A stretch of DNA of 64,000 nt from Rs1 sp036960485 (GTDB lineage Bacteria > Pseudomonadota > Gammaproteobacteria > Pseudomonadales > Balneatricaceae). The stretch spans positions 15,502 to 79,501 of the forward strand of contig JBALXS010000008.1 of the NCBI GenBank assembly GCA_036960485.1. The letters are read 5' to 3'. Below the pieces are notes generated by a model, which saw only the letters and a list, made by a program, of their open reading frames with translations, was not told the origin of the DNA and made no database searches. This document shows positions 34,491-43,820 of the stretch, piece by piece; position 1 is the first letter of the stretch; each line of letters opens with the position of its first letter. The translations under genes and the position numbers were made by a program.

Positions 34491-35708
34491 CTAACTATAC
34501 TGTTTTATGAACTCTGTCATTAATGGCCTTACTGAGCCGCGAAATTTAGAGCCGCTAAATATACCATAATGCCCTGCGCCTTCTTGTACGTGATGCTTGC
34601 GCATATGCTGGGGAATATTTACACAGATATCCTGTGCAGCCTGCGTTTGACCGATACCAACGATGTCATCCAACTCACCTTCAACCGTCAATAGCGCAGT
34701 GTCTGTTATGCTGGCAAAATCAACAGGCTCACCTAAGTAAGTAATTTTACCATTGGCTAATTCATTATCTTTAAAGATACGTTCTATCGTTTCTAAGTAG
34801 AACTCTGCTGGCATGTCTAAAACAGCCATATACTCATCATAGAAGGCACGGAAACGATCTGCATCTTCCTGTTCACCAAACAGCACATTTTGAAAAAATT
34901 GTAGATGTTTTTTTGCATGTGTTTGCGGGTTCATGGATAGAAAGCCACCTAGCTGCAAGAAACCTGGATAAACTTTACGCCCTGTTCCTTTATAGCCACT
35001 AGGCACTGACATGATCGCGTTACTTTTAAACCACTGCACAGGTTTTTTATTAGCAAACTCATTAACTCGAGTCGGCGATTTGGCCACATCGATAGGTCCA
35101 GCCATTAAAGTGAGTGATGTAGGTGTCACTGCACTTTTCTTTTGTGCCAATACGGCGGTTGCTATTAGCGCTTGTACAGCAGGTTGACAAATCGCCACTA
35201 CATGCACATTAGGCCCCATTGATTCGAGAAAACCTATTAAATAAGTGACATAGCAATCAAAACTAAAATCGCCTTCGCTCAGCGGTATATCACGCGCATC
35301 TAACCAATCAGTAATATACACATCATGATCAATTAACAATGCCTCTACCGTACCTTTTAAAAGCGTAGAGTGATGACCAGACAATGGGGCGACCAGCAAC
35401 ACTTTGTCTCTATTTTTGACACCCTCAACAGTAAACCTTATTAAGTTACAAAACACTTTATCATCGACAATACTTTCATCGACCGCCATCTTACGGCTAT
35501 CAATTTCAATCTCTGTAATAGAAAAATCAAGTTTATCGTAACGTCTTGTCAAACGCATACTAGATTCTAATAGCGCATTCGTAACACGCCCCATAGGTGT
35601 ATAAGAAAATGGATTAAAAGGGTTGCAACTTAAATCGTGAATGGCACTAAAACTATCGTGAAGGGCTTGAGTATTGCGGGTTAAATAATCGTAAGTCTGG
35701 TAGTGCAT
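34491..35708 (-). CDS. phaZ: Intracellular PHB depolymerase (PhaZ, cysteine type)
   Basis: 405-residue alpha/beta-hydrolase that mobilises stored PHB inside the cell. The nucleophile is Cys174 in 'VVAICQPAVQAL', in the place of the usual Ser; the Asp lies in 'VEGELDDIVG' and the His in 'EGAGHYGIFSG'. 'PFNPFSYTPMGR' and 'SGHHSTLLKGTVEAL' match the family of Ralstonia PhaZa1-type enzymes without signal peptide or linker. It ends the minus-strand PHB gene row, separated from the phasin gene by a 13-bp hairpin. 'YKGTGRKVYPGFLQL' is also a family marker. Confidence 0.93.
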   Translation of the reverse strand: MHYQTYDYLTRNTQALHDSFSAIHDLSCNPFNPFSYTPMGRVTNALLESSMRLTRRYDKLDFSITEIEIDSRKMAVDESIVDDKVFCNLIRFTVEGVKNRDKVLLVAPLSGHHSTLLKGTVEALLIDHDVYITDWLDARDIPLSEGDFSFDCYVTYLIGFLESMGPNVHVVAICQPAVQALIATAVLAQKKSAVTPTSLTLMAGPIDVAKSPTRVNEFANKKPVQWFKSNAIMSVPSGYKGTGRKVYPGFLQLGGFLSMNPQTHAKKHLQFFQNVLFGEQEDADRFRAFYDEYMAVLDMPAEFYLETIERIFKDNELANGKITYLGEPVDFASITDTALLTVEGELDDIVGIGQTQAAQDICVNIPQHMRKHHVQEGAGHYGIFSGSKFRGSVRPLMTEFIKQYS

Positions 35709-35796
35709 GACGTGGCCTTATTCGTTTATAATTCTATGTTGCGGTCAACTTAGTGCCACAATAAATATTATAAACATGGCCTTCAGATAAGGTATT

Positions 35797-35829
35797 TTCA
35801 AGCTAATTTATACAGCAAATTAGCTTGAA
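35797..35829 (-). terminator. 13-bp perfect hairpin between the short phasin and phaZ
   Basis: TTCAAGCTAATTT pairs with AAATTAGCTTGAA around loop ATACAGC. It lies 93 bases after the phasin stop codon on the minus strand. No T-run follows, so read-through into phaZ may be partial. Confidence 0.6.
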
Positions 35830-35921
35830 GGTCTGCTGTAAACCCCTGCATTATCTCTCCAAAAAGGGCAATCCTTGGATTCAGATCGAGTGCAGGTTCA
35901 TCACATATTGTGCGAGGCTTA

Positions 35922-36284
35922 CTACTTCGCTGCTTTAGCTGATTTAGCCGCTTGTGCAACGTTTGCTTGTGCATCTTCCATTACTTGCTTTAGTAACTCA
36001 CCAGACTTTTCTTGAGTTTGTGAAATAATGGCATAACTCTCTTCCGCGGCACTAACCACTGTTTTTTGTACTTCTTGAGCATAAGTTTTTTGTGATTCAG
36101 CTAATGTATTAACATCTTTATTTTCAGCAGATTTTTGTGCGAAAGCAGCGCCGCCGCTCATTAGGCTTGAAAACAAGTTGCTCTGCTGCTCAGCTAGTTG
36201 CTCAAAAGCTTTAGCATTAAGGTTAGCCAGATCAGTCAATGGCTTTAACGAATTCTGCATTTGTTCATTCATTTTATCAAACAT
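35922..36284 (-). CDS. phaP: Phasin (PHB granule-associated protein)
   Basis: 120-residue helical protein rich in Ala, Gln, Glu and Lys, without cysteine. 'LTDLANLNAKAFEQLAEQQS' is typical of the phasin_2 family; the rest is an amphipathic helix ('EVQKTVVSAAEESYAIISQT') ending in a basic 'AKSAKAAK'. It coats PHB granules and controls their size. GGGA nine bases before the ATG. Two TTGCTGC-N3-GCA boxes lie 21-101 bases upstream and are probable PhaR sites, so expression should rise when PHB titrates PhaR away. Confidence 0.88.
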   Translation of the reverse strand: MFDKMNEQMQNSLKPLTDLANLNAKAFEQLAEQQSNLFSSLMSGGAAFAQKSAENKDVNTLAESQKTYAQEVQKTVVSAAEESYAIISQTQEKSGELLKQVMEDAQANVAQAAKSAKAAK

Positions 36285-36304
36285 ATTAGTGCTTCCCTTG
36301 TGTT

Positions 36305-36385
36305 TTGCTGCTATGCAGCATTAAGATTTAATGCAATACTAACTGTTCAATTTTTAATCGTCAAGTATTTTTTGCTGCACTGCAA
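36305..36385 (-). promoter_or_regulatory. Pair of PhaR-like boxes upstream of the short phasin gene
   Basis: TTGCTGCTATGCAGCA at 36305-36320 and TTGCTGCACTGCAA at 36372-36385. Both fit TTGCTGC-N3-GCA. The two start points are 67 bases apart, almost the same as in the pair before the second phasin gene. PhaR of Paracoccus is known to bind TGC-rich sites. Confidence 0.7.
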
Positions 36386-36394
36386 TATAATTAT

Positions 36395-37228
36395 CTATTT
36401 GCCATCTTCTTTAACTAGCTTATCTACCACTTTAACCTTATTGCTAATTGGCTGTATCGTAGCAGCTGAAGCTGCTTTTTTGGAATCTAGTTTTTTATCA
36501 CTGGCAGGCTTAAGCACTTCACTGTTAACGGCTTTTGCTGCTACCTTCACCACTACTTTATCTACTATTTTAGCGGCGTCTTGAATTGCTACTCTGTTCT
36601 CTTCAACCGATGGTTTAACAGGCGCTTTTGCGGATGCTTTTACTAATGTGTTTACAGGCGTATTTATGAGTACTTTAGGAGATAACTTAGTTTCTTCACT
36701 GATATCAGCCTTATTAGTTTTCTTACTTATTTGAGTTTTACTTGCAACAACAGCTTTTCTATTTACAGCAGACTTCACTTGCACGCGCTTAACAGTTTCT
36801 GTTACGAACCCTGCTGGTTTTTTATCAACTTGTTCTCGCTTCATTTTTTGATTCAGCTTTCCCTTCACAGCCTCATTTTCAGTAGCGATACTTGCTTTTG
36901 ACACAACAGTATCATTAGTACTCACTTGCAAATGCGTCTGCATTATTTGAAAAGCATTCGCCCAATACTGCTGTGTCCTTTGAGTAGTAAGTGAACTATG
37001 TTTTTTATGAAGCTCAATCAAATCCGGTAATCCTTGCGCTGCATTTAGCTTCTCAGTATTTAACCCCACGCAAAACTCACGCTGCAGAGCTAATGTCTGT
37101 GAAATAAAGTTCGCTTGTGAAGAAACGAGCTTTTCCAGCAAACTAATATTGGCTGATAATTGCTTACTCATTTGAGTATTGAACGGTTTAATTAAATCTT
37201 GAAACTGCTTAAAGCCTTGCTGGTACAT
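36395..37228 (-). CDS. PhaF-like phasin with long basic C-terminal tail
   Basis: 277 residues. The first 110 or so are phasin-like ('QGFKQFQDLIKPFNTQMSK', 'LVSSQANFISQTLALQREF'). From about residue 120 the protein becomes a Lys/Ala/Val/Pro-rich, strongly basic, low-complexity tail ('KASAKAPVKPSVEE', 'DKVVVKVAAKAVNSE') like histone H1 or the tail of Pseudomonas PhaF. PhaF binds both granule and DNA and helps divide granules between daughter cells; the same role is inferred here. GGGAG six bases before the ATG. PhaR-like boxes lie upstream. Confidence 0.8.
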   Translation of the reverse strand: MYQQGFKQFQDLIKPFNTQMSKQLSANISLLEKLVSSQANFISQTLALQREFCVGLNTEKLNAAQGLPDLIELHKKHSSLTTQRTQQYWANAFQIMQTHLQVSTNDTVVSKASIATENEAVKGKLNQKMKREQVDKKPAGFVTETVKRVQVKSAVNRKAVVASKTQISKKTNKADISEETKLSPKVLINTPVNTLVKASAKAPVKPSVEENRVAIQDAAKIVDKVVVKVAAKAVNSEVLKPASDKKLDSKKAASAATIQPISNKVKVVDKLVKEDGK

Positions 37229-37335
37229 AACCCACTCCCTTTATTAAAAATTTTCAATGATTTCCCTAGCATTAAAATGATGCAGAAAGTTACCTTAACT
37301 CTATTTACAATGAGCTTTTCGGATTAAAATGCACT

Positions 37336-37415
37336 TTGCTGCATAGCAACATTAATTATATAAATTATACCCAGCAGTACAAAAAAAGGTCAACTGTATT
37401 ATTGCTGCATTGCAA
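37336..37415 (-). promoter_or_regulatory. Pair of PhaR-like boxes upstream of the PhaF-like phasin gene
   Basis: TTGCTGCATAGCAA at 37336-37349 and TTGCTGCATTGCAA at 37402-37415, start points 66 bases apart. They lie 108-187 bases upstream of the gene, between it and phaR. These boxes and the pair at 36305-36385 are the only intergenic matches I found in the PHB region. Confidence 0.7.
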
Positions 37416-37534
37416 AATTTATATTGAAAACATATTAGGAAAAAATATAAGCTGAGGAAGAGAGGAGGTGAGAAGAGAAGCAGGCAAGGCAACTGAAATT
37501 ATTGGCAAGCCTTAATTATTTTTTACATAGAGTT

Positions 37535-37984
37535 TTAATCGCTATCATCAGTTGTGCTTTTATTTGTACCTCCTTTATTAATATTCCACATATCCATATT
37601 TTGTTCCATCATTTTACCAAACACACCCATTGGGCTTGAATCCACTAAATTTTTCATCATTCCCTGCACTGACTCTTGCTGCTCAAGGAATTGACTCATA
37701 CTCTGATCTAAATACTGGCGGACAAATACTTGCATGTCACCGTCGTGAAAACGAATTAACTGCTTAAGTAACGAGTCCGTTAGCAGTGATTGCTGATCAT
37801 TTGTTTCAGCTTCACTAATAATTTGTAGTAATACAATTTTTGTCAGGTTGCTGCCATCTTTAGAACTCACTATTTCAAAATCAGTGTGCTCTAATACCAA
37901 TTTGCGAATGTAGTCTAAGTTAACGTATTGGCTAGTTGATGTATCGTACAAACGACGGTTAGGATATTTTTTTATGGTGATCAA
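37535..37984 (-). CDS. phaR: PHB synthesis repressor PhaR
   Basis: 149 residues. The N-terminal 'IKKYPNRRLYDTSTSQYVNL' is the invariant start of the PHB/PHA accumulation regulator DNA-binding domain; residues about 65-110 form the second conserved region ('LLTDSLLKQLIRFHDGDMQV'). The tail is Met/Gln-rich and disordered. PhaR binds phasin promoters and is released when it adsorbs to nascent PHB. The start codon is TTG with GAGG seven bases upstream, which may keep its level low. It lies 114 bases after phaC. Confidence 0.93.
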   Translation of the reverse strand: MITIKKYPNRRLYDTSTSQYVNLDYIRKLVLEHTDFEIVSSKDGSNLTKIVLLQIISEAETNDQQSLLTDSLLKQLIRFHDGDMQVFVRQYLDQSMSQFLEQQESVQGMMKNLVDSSPMGVFGKMMEQNMDMWNINKGGTNKSTTDDSD

Positions 37985-38098
37985 AAGATGGCCTCAATAT
38001 GACAAAGCACTGGATATCAAACCACGACATCTACAGTGCTATTTGGTATTACTTAAGTCATCATAAAGCACTCAGCTACTCACTAACAGCTTTACTGA

Positions 38099-39874
38099 TC
38101 ACAGCCGTACTTTTACATAACTGCCCGGCGCATCTTCTATTGCTGCAAAGCCTTTTTTGCTACCTGGCTGGCGCGCCTTTACTTTCCTACCTGATTGCTG
38201 CGCTAACCATTCATGCCAATTTGGCCACCATGAGTGCTCATGCTTTTGCGCTGCTGTGAACCACTGCTCTGGGGTATCACCAAGCTCATCACTTATCCAG
38301 TGCGGGTATTTCCCACCCTCTGGTGGATTAATTACCCCTGCTAAATGCCCTGAACCTGATAATACAAACTGTGTTGGCCCTGACACTAGATGCGCACCTT
38401 TGTATGATCCTTGCCAAGGCACAATGTGATCGGCAATCGTTGAAAGGAAATAACAAGGGACATCAATTTTTGCCAAATCAATACCAATATCGTCAATCAC
38501 AAAACCGCCTTCTTCACGTAAGCAGTTATTAATATAAGTATTTTTCAGATACTGCTTAAAAGCTGCTGCAGGAAAGTTGGTAGGGTCGCTATTCCAATAC
38601 AGTAAATCAAAAGGTGCAGGGTCTTTTCCTTTCAAATAATTATTGACGAAATATGACCAAAACAAATTATTTTCACGTAGCATGCTAAAGCCTAATCCTA
38701 GCACCCGGCCATCAAAGTAACCTTTTTCGTCAGCGGCCTTCTCGATCATCGGCAAGTTTTTTTCACTCAGATAAACACCCACTTCCCCTGGTTCTTCAAA
38801 ATCTAATAAAGTCGTGAGGAAAGTTAAAGAATTTATCCGTTCATCACCTTGCGCTCTTATATAAGCCGCTGCAGTTGCCAAAAGCGTACCGCCAACACAC
38901 CAGCCCACCATGTTTACCTTGTCGCTACCGGTTATTTCCTGCACTACATCTAACGCAGCTAGTGGGCCTTGTTTCATGTAATCTGTAAAATCTTTAGCGG
39001 CAAAACTTGCATCAGGGTTCACCCAAGAAATAATGAATACACTGTGGCTTTGTTCAACTAGCCAGCGTACTAGGGATTTCTTTTGATCTAAATCTAGTAT
39101 GTAGTACTTATTAATGAAAGGCGGTGTTATCAAAATAGGCTTTTTATAAACACTCTTGGTTACCGGCGTATAGTGAATTAACTGTATAAATTCATTTTGA
39201 TAAACCACTTTACCGGGAGTGACAGCGATATCTTCTCCTAACGTAAATGCATTGGGATCCGTTTGGGTGATACTAAATGCATCTGCAGGACTGCGCTGCA
39301 AATCTTGCATGAAGTTTTGCATCCCATCGACTAAATTCTGCCCTTTGCTTTCTAATATTTCGCGGCACACTTCTGGATTTGTTAAAATACTATTGGTTGG
39401 CGAGGCAGCATTTATATATTGGCGAGTATAAAACTTTACTTGTTCTGCCACTTTAGGATCAGCAAATTCAAGTGAATCAACCATATTGTGGAGCATTTTG
39501 GAATTGAGCAAATAAGCTTGTTTGATATAACTATAAACAGGACTTTGCGACCACTCTTGGTCTTTAAAACGATGATCCCCTTTCGCCTCACTTATCACAG
39601 GCTCAACTTTTTCACCCAGCATAGCTTTAGTTGCGCTTTGCCATAGTTTCATTTGTTGATTCATGAAATCCATTTGCTCTGTTACCAGCTTCGCAGTATC
39701 TATATTTGCCGATGTTAATAGTTCGCTAAATTGCTCTGCATCAACTGGATTCATCGCGCTAGCTGCTTGTGGATTTAGAGATTCACTCAAAACATCTTGT
39801 ATCTGCTGATTAAAAAGCTCGCTGAACTGCTCGATATATTCTAATACTGTTGCCTCTGAGTCTTGCATCACCAT
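38099..39874 (-). CDS. phaC: Class I poly(3-hydroxybutyrate) synthase
   Basis: 591 residues, typical for class I. It polymerises (R)-3-hydroxybutyryl-CoA on the granule surface. The nucleophile is Cys326 in the lipase-like box 'VGWCVGGTLL'; the catalytic Asp lies in 'STIADHIVPWQ' and the His in 'LSGSGHLAGVINPP'. The N-terminal 120 residues are the regulatory/dimer part. An in-frame TTG at 39892 precedes a GGGAG whose spacing fits the ATG at 39874 (four bases) or the GTG/ATG just after, so 39874 is used. It is the first gene of the minus-strand PHB row and has no phaE partner. Confidence 0.95.
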   Translation of the reverse strand: MVMQDSEATVLEYIEQFSELFNQQIQDVLSESLNPQAASAMNPVDAEQFSELLTSANIDTAKLVTEQMDFMNQQMKLWQSATKAMLGEKVEPVISEAKGDHRFKDQEWSQSPVYSYIKQAYLLNSKMLHNMVDSLEFADPKVAEQVKFYTRQYINAASPTNSILTNPEVCREILESKGQNLVDGMQNFMQDLQRSPADAFSITQTDPNAFTLGEDIAVTPGKVVYQNEFIQLIHYTPVTKSVYKKPILITPPFINKYYILDLDQKKSLVRWLVEQSHSVFIISWVNPDASFAAKDFTDYMKQGPLAALDVVQEITGSDKVNMVGWCVGGTLLATAAAYIRAQGDERINSLTFLTTLLDFEEPGEVGVYLSEKNLPMIEKAADEKGYFDGRVLGLGFSMLRENNLFWSYFVNNYLKGKDPAPFDLLYWNSDPTNFPAAAFKQYLKNTYINNCLREEGGFVIDDIGIDLAKIDVPCYFLSTIADHIVPWQGSYKGAHLVSGPTQFVLSGSGHLAGVINPPEGGKYPHWISDELGDTPEQWFTAAQKHEHSWWPNWHEWLAQQSGRKVKARQPGSKKGFAAIEDAPGSYVKVRL

Positions 39875-40375
39875 AAATCTCCCTATTATCAATATAATGC
39901 CATCGTGCCATGGTATGCACTTTAGCGGTTAGCTAAAGCTTGCGCAATGCGACTGTAGTATCTATTAGCTAACTTAACCTATCTATGTTGCAAATCAATG
40001 TTGGCTAATATTTTATCCGCTAATTGCCTTTTGGATCGAATCTGACGAGGCCCTTAGGCATGCTGCAGCGTTTGAGCCACTCTTTGGGAGGCACGCGAGA
40101 AACATCGAAGCTAATAAGGTAAGTAAAACCCAGCGAAATAACAAAGTGTAGATGTATAAACAAGCATGTTGCGCCGACTTACTTAAGCGAGCCTTACCAT
40201 TTTAAAAAGAAGTGCACTAACCTCCAGCTATTCAAGTCTGCTCGTGTACAGGTTGAAGCTAGGAATAATATGAAAAATAATTAGTTTAAAATAAATGATT
40301 AGCAAAAGACGAATACCAAGCTACTAGTTAACATCTTTGTGGGTCAGGCTAATCTAGCCTTAAACTTTATCAACG
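39875..40375. other. Intergenic region upstream of phaC
   Basis: About 500 bases. It contains the phaC promoter but none of the TTGCTGC-N3-GCA boxes. No coding frame with codon-like composition, tRNA or repeat is evident; 40020-40100 is less AT-rich than its surroundings and could be a decayed gene. Confidence 0.4.
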
Positions 40376-41062
40376 CTATGATATCAGTGCTTTCTCTTGG
40401 CGATGTGAGCGCAACATAGACAGCATTTGAGACATTTGTACAGTCATCAAAATTTGTTCTTTTTGTAAAAATTTAGCATGCTGTTTCATTTTATTTAGTT
40501 GGCGCTGTACACGCCCTTCATCAATCGGTTTTTGACTAAGTTCAGCTATTACGCTGATTTCACAATACTGTTTATAGAGAACGTCGTTGTACATTAGGCT
40601 ATCTAGCAGTATTTTAAAAAGTGTATTGGCTTTTACGATTTGTAAGCGCAATGCATCATTGCTGATACGCCCTAATAATTGACTGTTGGCATTATAGACA
40701 AAAAAGTAATCACTATTTTGCACATAATTTTGCAACAAAGCTCCACCTTCAGACAAACTCTCAATATCTCTGCCAATTTTATTCTGAAAATTCTCAAATA
40801 CAATTTTTGATTCAACATGCAATGCTTGTAAATAGCCCTCTATTTCATTTTTATCCGCTTGATTCGCTAGTTGCTGTCGCTCAAAAACAGCCTGTAGAGC
40901 TACTTTTTTTGCATAATGAGCTGCAATGACAGCACCTATGAGCAATCCTAGTAAGCTGGTTAACCAAACACTGTTGCTCGCCAATATACTGGCTGGTTCT
41001 TCTGATGAAAACCAGCTGGTCACATCTGTAGCAGTACTCTTTAGTATTTGGGTAAATTCCAT
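40376..41062 (-). CDS. Hypothetical protein with one transmembrane helix and helical cytoplasmic part
   Basis: 228 residues. A single strong transmembrane segment at about 32-52 ('VWLTSLLGLLIGAVIAAHYA') is followed by a long, charged, helical region ('FERQQLANQADKNEIEGYLQ') that could form a coiled coil, and a C-terminal helical part rich in Met/Gln ('ILMTVQMSQMLSMLRSHRQE'). I recognise no family. It stands alone, closed on both sides by unrelated genes, with a weak AGAG ribosome-binding site. A membrane-attached structural or regulatory role is possible but not shown. Confidence 0.65.
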   Translation of the reverse strand: MEFTQILKSTATDVTSWFSSEEPASILASNSVWLTSLLGLLIGAVIAAHYAKKVALQAVFERQQLANQADKNEIEGYLQALHVESKIVFENFQNKIGRDIESLSEGGALLQNYVQNSDYFFVYNANSQLLGRISNDALRLQIVKANTLFKILLDSLMYNDVLYKQYCEISVIAELSQKPIDEGRVQRQLNKMKQHAKFLQKEQILMTVQMSQMLSMLRSHRQEKALIS

Positions 41063-41256
41063 GCTCTAAACTTCTCTTATAAACTTGAATAAACTAATTT
41101 TTCTTGTTGATCTATTATAAACGATCAGCAAGCAAGAACTTTAACTCGCTGCATAATTTCGTTATACAGGTCAGTGCTTTTACGTCATATATAGTATTTT
41201 CGACACAATTCAACTTAGCTTGTAATACTAGTAATTCCGCAACATTTACCGGGTTC

Positions 41257-42162
41257 TTAATAGCTCTTGCGCTTTTTTTGACTTAACAGTAAAAACAAAC
41301 CACTGCACATCACTAGCGCTCCGCCCATGAAAGCGTACTGATCCGGCAATTGTTCGAAAATCAACCAACCAAGCAACAACGCCCAAAATATTTGAGTATA
41401 CATAAAAGGCGCAACCACTGTTGCCTCTGTATATTGATGCGCTGCAATGATTAAACTGTGTGCTACACCGCCAAATACACCAATTGAGATAAGCGCTAAC
41501 CAAGGTAACAATCCTGTTGGTGTTTGCCAAAAAAACGGCACTAATAAAGTACTCACTACTGCACCTATCATCGCGGTGTAAAATAAAGTGACAGGTAGAG
41601 GATCGGTGTTTGCCAATTTTCGAGTAATCACATTGTATATTGCGGTACAACAAGCTGCACCGAAAATAAAAAGTGCACCTAGTGCTAAATTGTCTGATCC
41701 ACTTTGCACCTCTAGCTGCTGCGTACTCAACTCCATACCTGGCCTTACAATTACTAATGTACCTATAAAACCAACAGCTATTGCAATGATAGCGGATAAT
41801 TTAACGCGTTCGCCAAGCAAGGGAATAGATAACATAACCACCAGTGCAGGTACTGTAAAAAAGATCGCCGTCGCTTCTGCTAGGCCTATCATGGTTAATC
41901 CGTAAAAAAACAAAGCGGTATCCAATAACAAAATTAGCGAGCGTAAGATCTGCATTGATAATCTATTCGCCCTAAAGATACTGTTACCATATCGAGGCCA
42001 CAACACTATTAACATGAGAGATAGGTGCCCAATATATCGTGCCCAAACAACTTGTGGGATAGGCAGCATTTCACCCAAATATTTAGCAAAAGCCTCCTGT
42101 ACTGATATAAACGCCATTGCCCCCAACATGCACAATATTCCACGTGTTTGATTTGCTTCCAT
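41257..42162 (-). CDS. EamA-family (DMT) transporter
   Basis: 301 residues with ten hydrophobic helices in two EamA repeats, for example 'GILCMLGAMAFISVQEAFAK' at the start and 'FMYTQIFWALLLGWLIFEQL' near the end. AGGA five bases before the ATG at 42162 makes it the likely start rather than a TTG eight codons earlier. The family exports metabolites or drugs, or takes up small solutes. No neighbouring gene suggests a substrate. Confidence 0.88.
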   Translation of the reverse strand: MEANQTRGILCMLGAMAFISVQEAFAKYLGEMLPIPQVVWARYIGHLSLMLIVLWPRYGNSIFRANRLSMQILRSLILLLDTALFFYGLTMIGLAEATAIFFTVPALVVMLSIPLLGERVKLSAIIAIAVGFIGTLVIVRPGMELSTQQLEVQSGSDNLALGALFIFGAACCTAIYNVITRKLANTDPLPVTLFYTAMIGAVVSTLLVPFFWQTPTGLLPWLALISIGVFGGVAHSLIIAAHQYTEATVVAPFMYTQIFWALLLGWLIFEQLPDQYAFMGGALVMCSGLFLLLSQKKRKSY

Positions 42163-42405
42163 GTAGATCCTAAAAGAATTACTCAATGTATAAATACTTA
42201 TTTAAAAACATTTAAAAGCCACTCTGCCTCGGATTAAATACAGGTGAATTTCTTTATAATACATTCTTAAATGCGAAAGCTATTCCTAGCGATAAATAGC
42301 TGTTTAGAGCGAGCTAACAAATTTCATCTTAAAGCTAAAATTTTGATTTTAATAGGGATAAGTTAAAATAAATAAATTCATATACGACATCGAATCTAGC
42401 GCTCG

Positions 42406-42951
42406 TTAAAAAAGTTCCAGTGAATGCGTCAGGGTATATTTACCTACCGTATTTGCCTCTAAGTGTAAGAGTTTTTCTTTGCTATTTAAGCCTCCTGCAT
42501 AGCCGACTAATTTTCCATCGCTGCCAATAATTCGATGACAAGGCACTATAATTGAGATGCCATTTGCACCGTTTGCCGTGCCAACAGCTCTTATCGCTTT
42601 GGCATTATTCATTGCGGTCGCTAATGACAAATAGGATGCTGTAGTGCCGTATTCAACTCTTAGCAATTGCTGCCAAACACTTTTTTGAAAATCGGTGCCT
42701 ACTAACAACAAAGGCAGATCAAAAGTTTGCCGTTTACCCGCAAAGTATTCAATTAACTCTGCCTTCGTTTGCACGATTACGTTATCGGTTTGTTCCACAT
42801 AATTGGCATCCAATAAGCGTTTAATTCTGTTATCAACAGCATTACGCATTTTTCGATAGCGCCAGTCACATAGGCACAATTGCTGATTATAAGTACCTAA
42901 CATTAATTCGCCAAACGGGGTTGGCATATATTGTATGTTTATTTGCTGCAT
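42406..42951 (-). CDS. ogt: Methylated-DNA--[protein]-cysteine S-methyltransferase
   Basis: 181-residue DNA-repair protein that transfers the methyl group of O6-methylguanine to its own Cys in 'IIVPCHRIIGSDGKLVGYAGG'. 'LLRVEYGTTASYLSLA' is the recognition-helix part and 'RAVGTANGANGI' carries the Asn hinge. The N-terminal 'LCLCDWRYRKMR' is typical of the Ada/Ogt subgroup. AGGA six bases before the ATG. It is monocistronic and divergent from the DUF3010 gene. Confidence 0.94.
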   Translation of the reverse strand: MQQINIQYMPTPFGELMLGTYNQQLCLCDWRYRKMRNAVDNRIKRLLDANYVEQTDNVIVQTKAELIEYFAGKRQTFDLPLLLVGTDFQKSVWQQLLRVEYGTTASYLSLATAMNNAKAIRAVGTANGANGISIIVPCHRIIGSDGKLVGYAGGLNSKEKLLHLEANTVGKYTLTHSLELF

Positions 42952-43152
42952 AATTATTCCTACTGCAGTTTTTTAAAGACGCTAATATTTTTAACGAATG
43001 CTCTATTCTAGTAAAACCACCCTAAATTAACACACAATCAGCTCACACCCGCTAAATATATTTCTCACTATTATTAAGCTATTTACTCTGACAATTTCAA
43101 CATTTGCAGTTACAATAGCGCTTTGAAATTATAGTAAGAGAAGGCAATTGTA

Positions 43153-43599
43153 ATGCGTATTTGTGGGATTGAATTAAAAGGGGCTGAAGTCATTATTTGC
43201 CTATTAGATTATCAGCAGGGAGCTTTTAATGTTGCTGATTGTCGTCAAAGACTTTTTGCGATTTCAAACTCTGCAACATCCGAAGCAATGCACAGTTTCA
43301 AATTCGCGATTGAGAAATTGATTGAAGATTATAAAATTGAAAAATTCGCGGTAGTTGAGCGCATGCAAAAAGGTAAATTTGCAGGTAGTGCTACTAGCTT
43401 TAAGATTGAAGCGATACTGCAATTATTGGATACACCGACTATGCTGCTATCTACTACTGAAATTAAAGAATTAATCAAGCGTAATCCTTTAGATGTCACA
43501 GTTGAAGAGCTTGGGTTAAAGAAATTTCAGCATGCGGCTTTTAGCGTCGCTTATGCACAGCACAACAGAGACATTTATGGCTCTGATGAAAGTGAGTAA
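43153..43599 (+). CDS. DUF3010 family protein
   Basis: 148 residues. 'MRICGIELKGAEVIICLLDY' followed by 'FAVVERMQKGKFAGSATSFK' matches the DUF3010 family, with an RNase H/RuvC-like first strand and conserved acidic and basic residues (Glu7, Lys9, Glu77, Arg78). Its function is unknown; a nucleic-acid role is suggested only by fold resemblance. GAAGG eight bases before the ATG supports the start. A hairpin terminator follows directly. Confidence 0.85.
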   Translation: MRICGIELKGAEVIICLLDYQQGAFNVADCRQRLFAISNSATSEAMHSFKFAIEKLIEDYKIEKFAVVERMQKGKFAGSATSFKIEAILQLLDTPTMLLSTTEIKELIKRNPLDVTVEELGLKKFQHAAFSVAYAQHNRDIYGSDESE

Positions 43600-43606
43600 C
43601 ATTGAA

Positions 43607-43633
43607 ATTGCTAATGTTTAACACGTTAGCAAT
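43607..43633 (+). terminator. Hairpin after the DUF3010 gene
   Basis: An 11-base stem ATTGCTAATGT / ACGTTAGCAAT with one T-G pair and a five-base loop, seven bases past the stop codon. The T-run is weak. Confidence 0.6.
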
Positions 43634-43820
43634 ACTCTTCAACGCCAGCAAGTTGAAATCACTAGCCTAACCCCCATCATATGCTGACCAATTCCCACTA
43701 TTAATACAATAAAAACACACTACATCTATTACCTCTACTAGATTGGTTTAAGGCTAACAGAGCGTATATTAAATCTTTATACTCATTATAAAAGCATAAG
43801 AAATTGTAGGAATACGTGTA

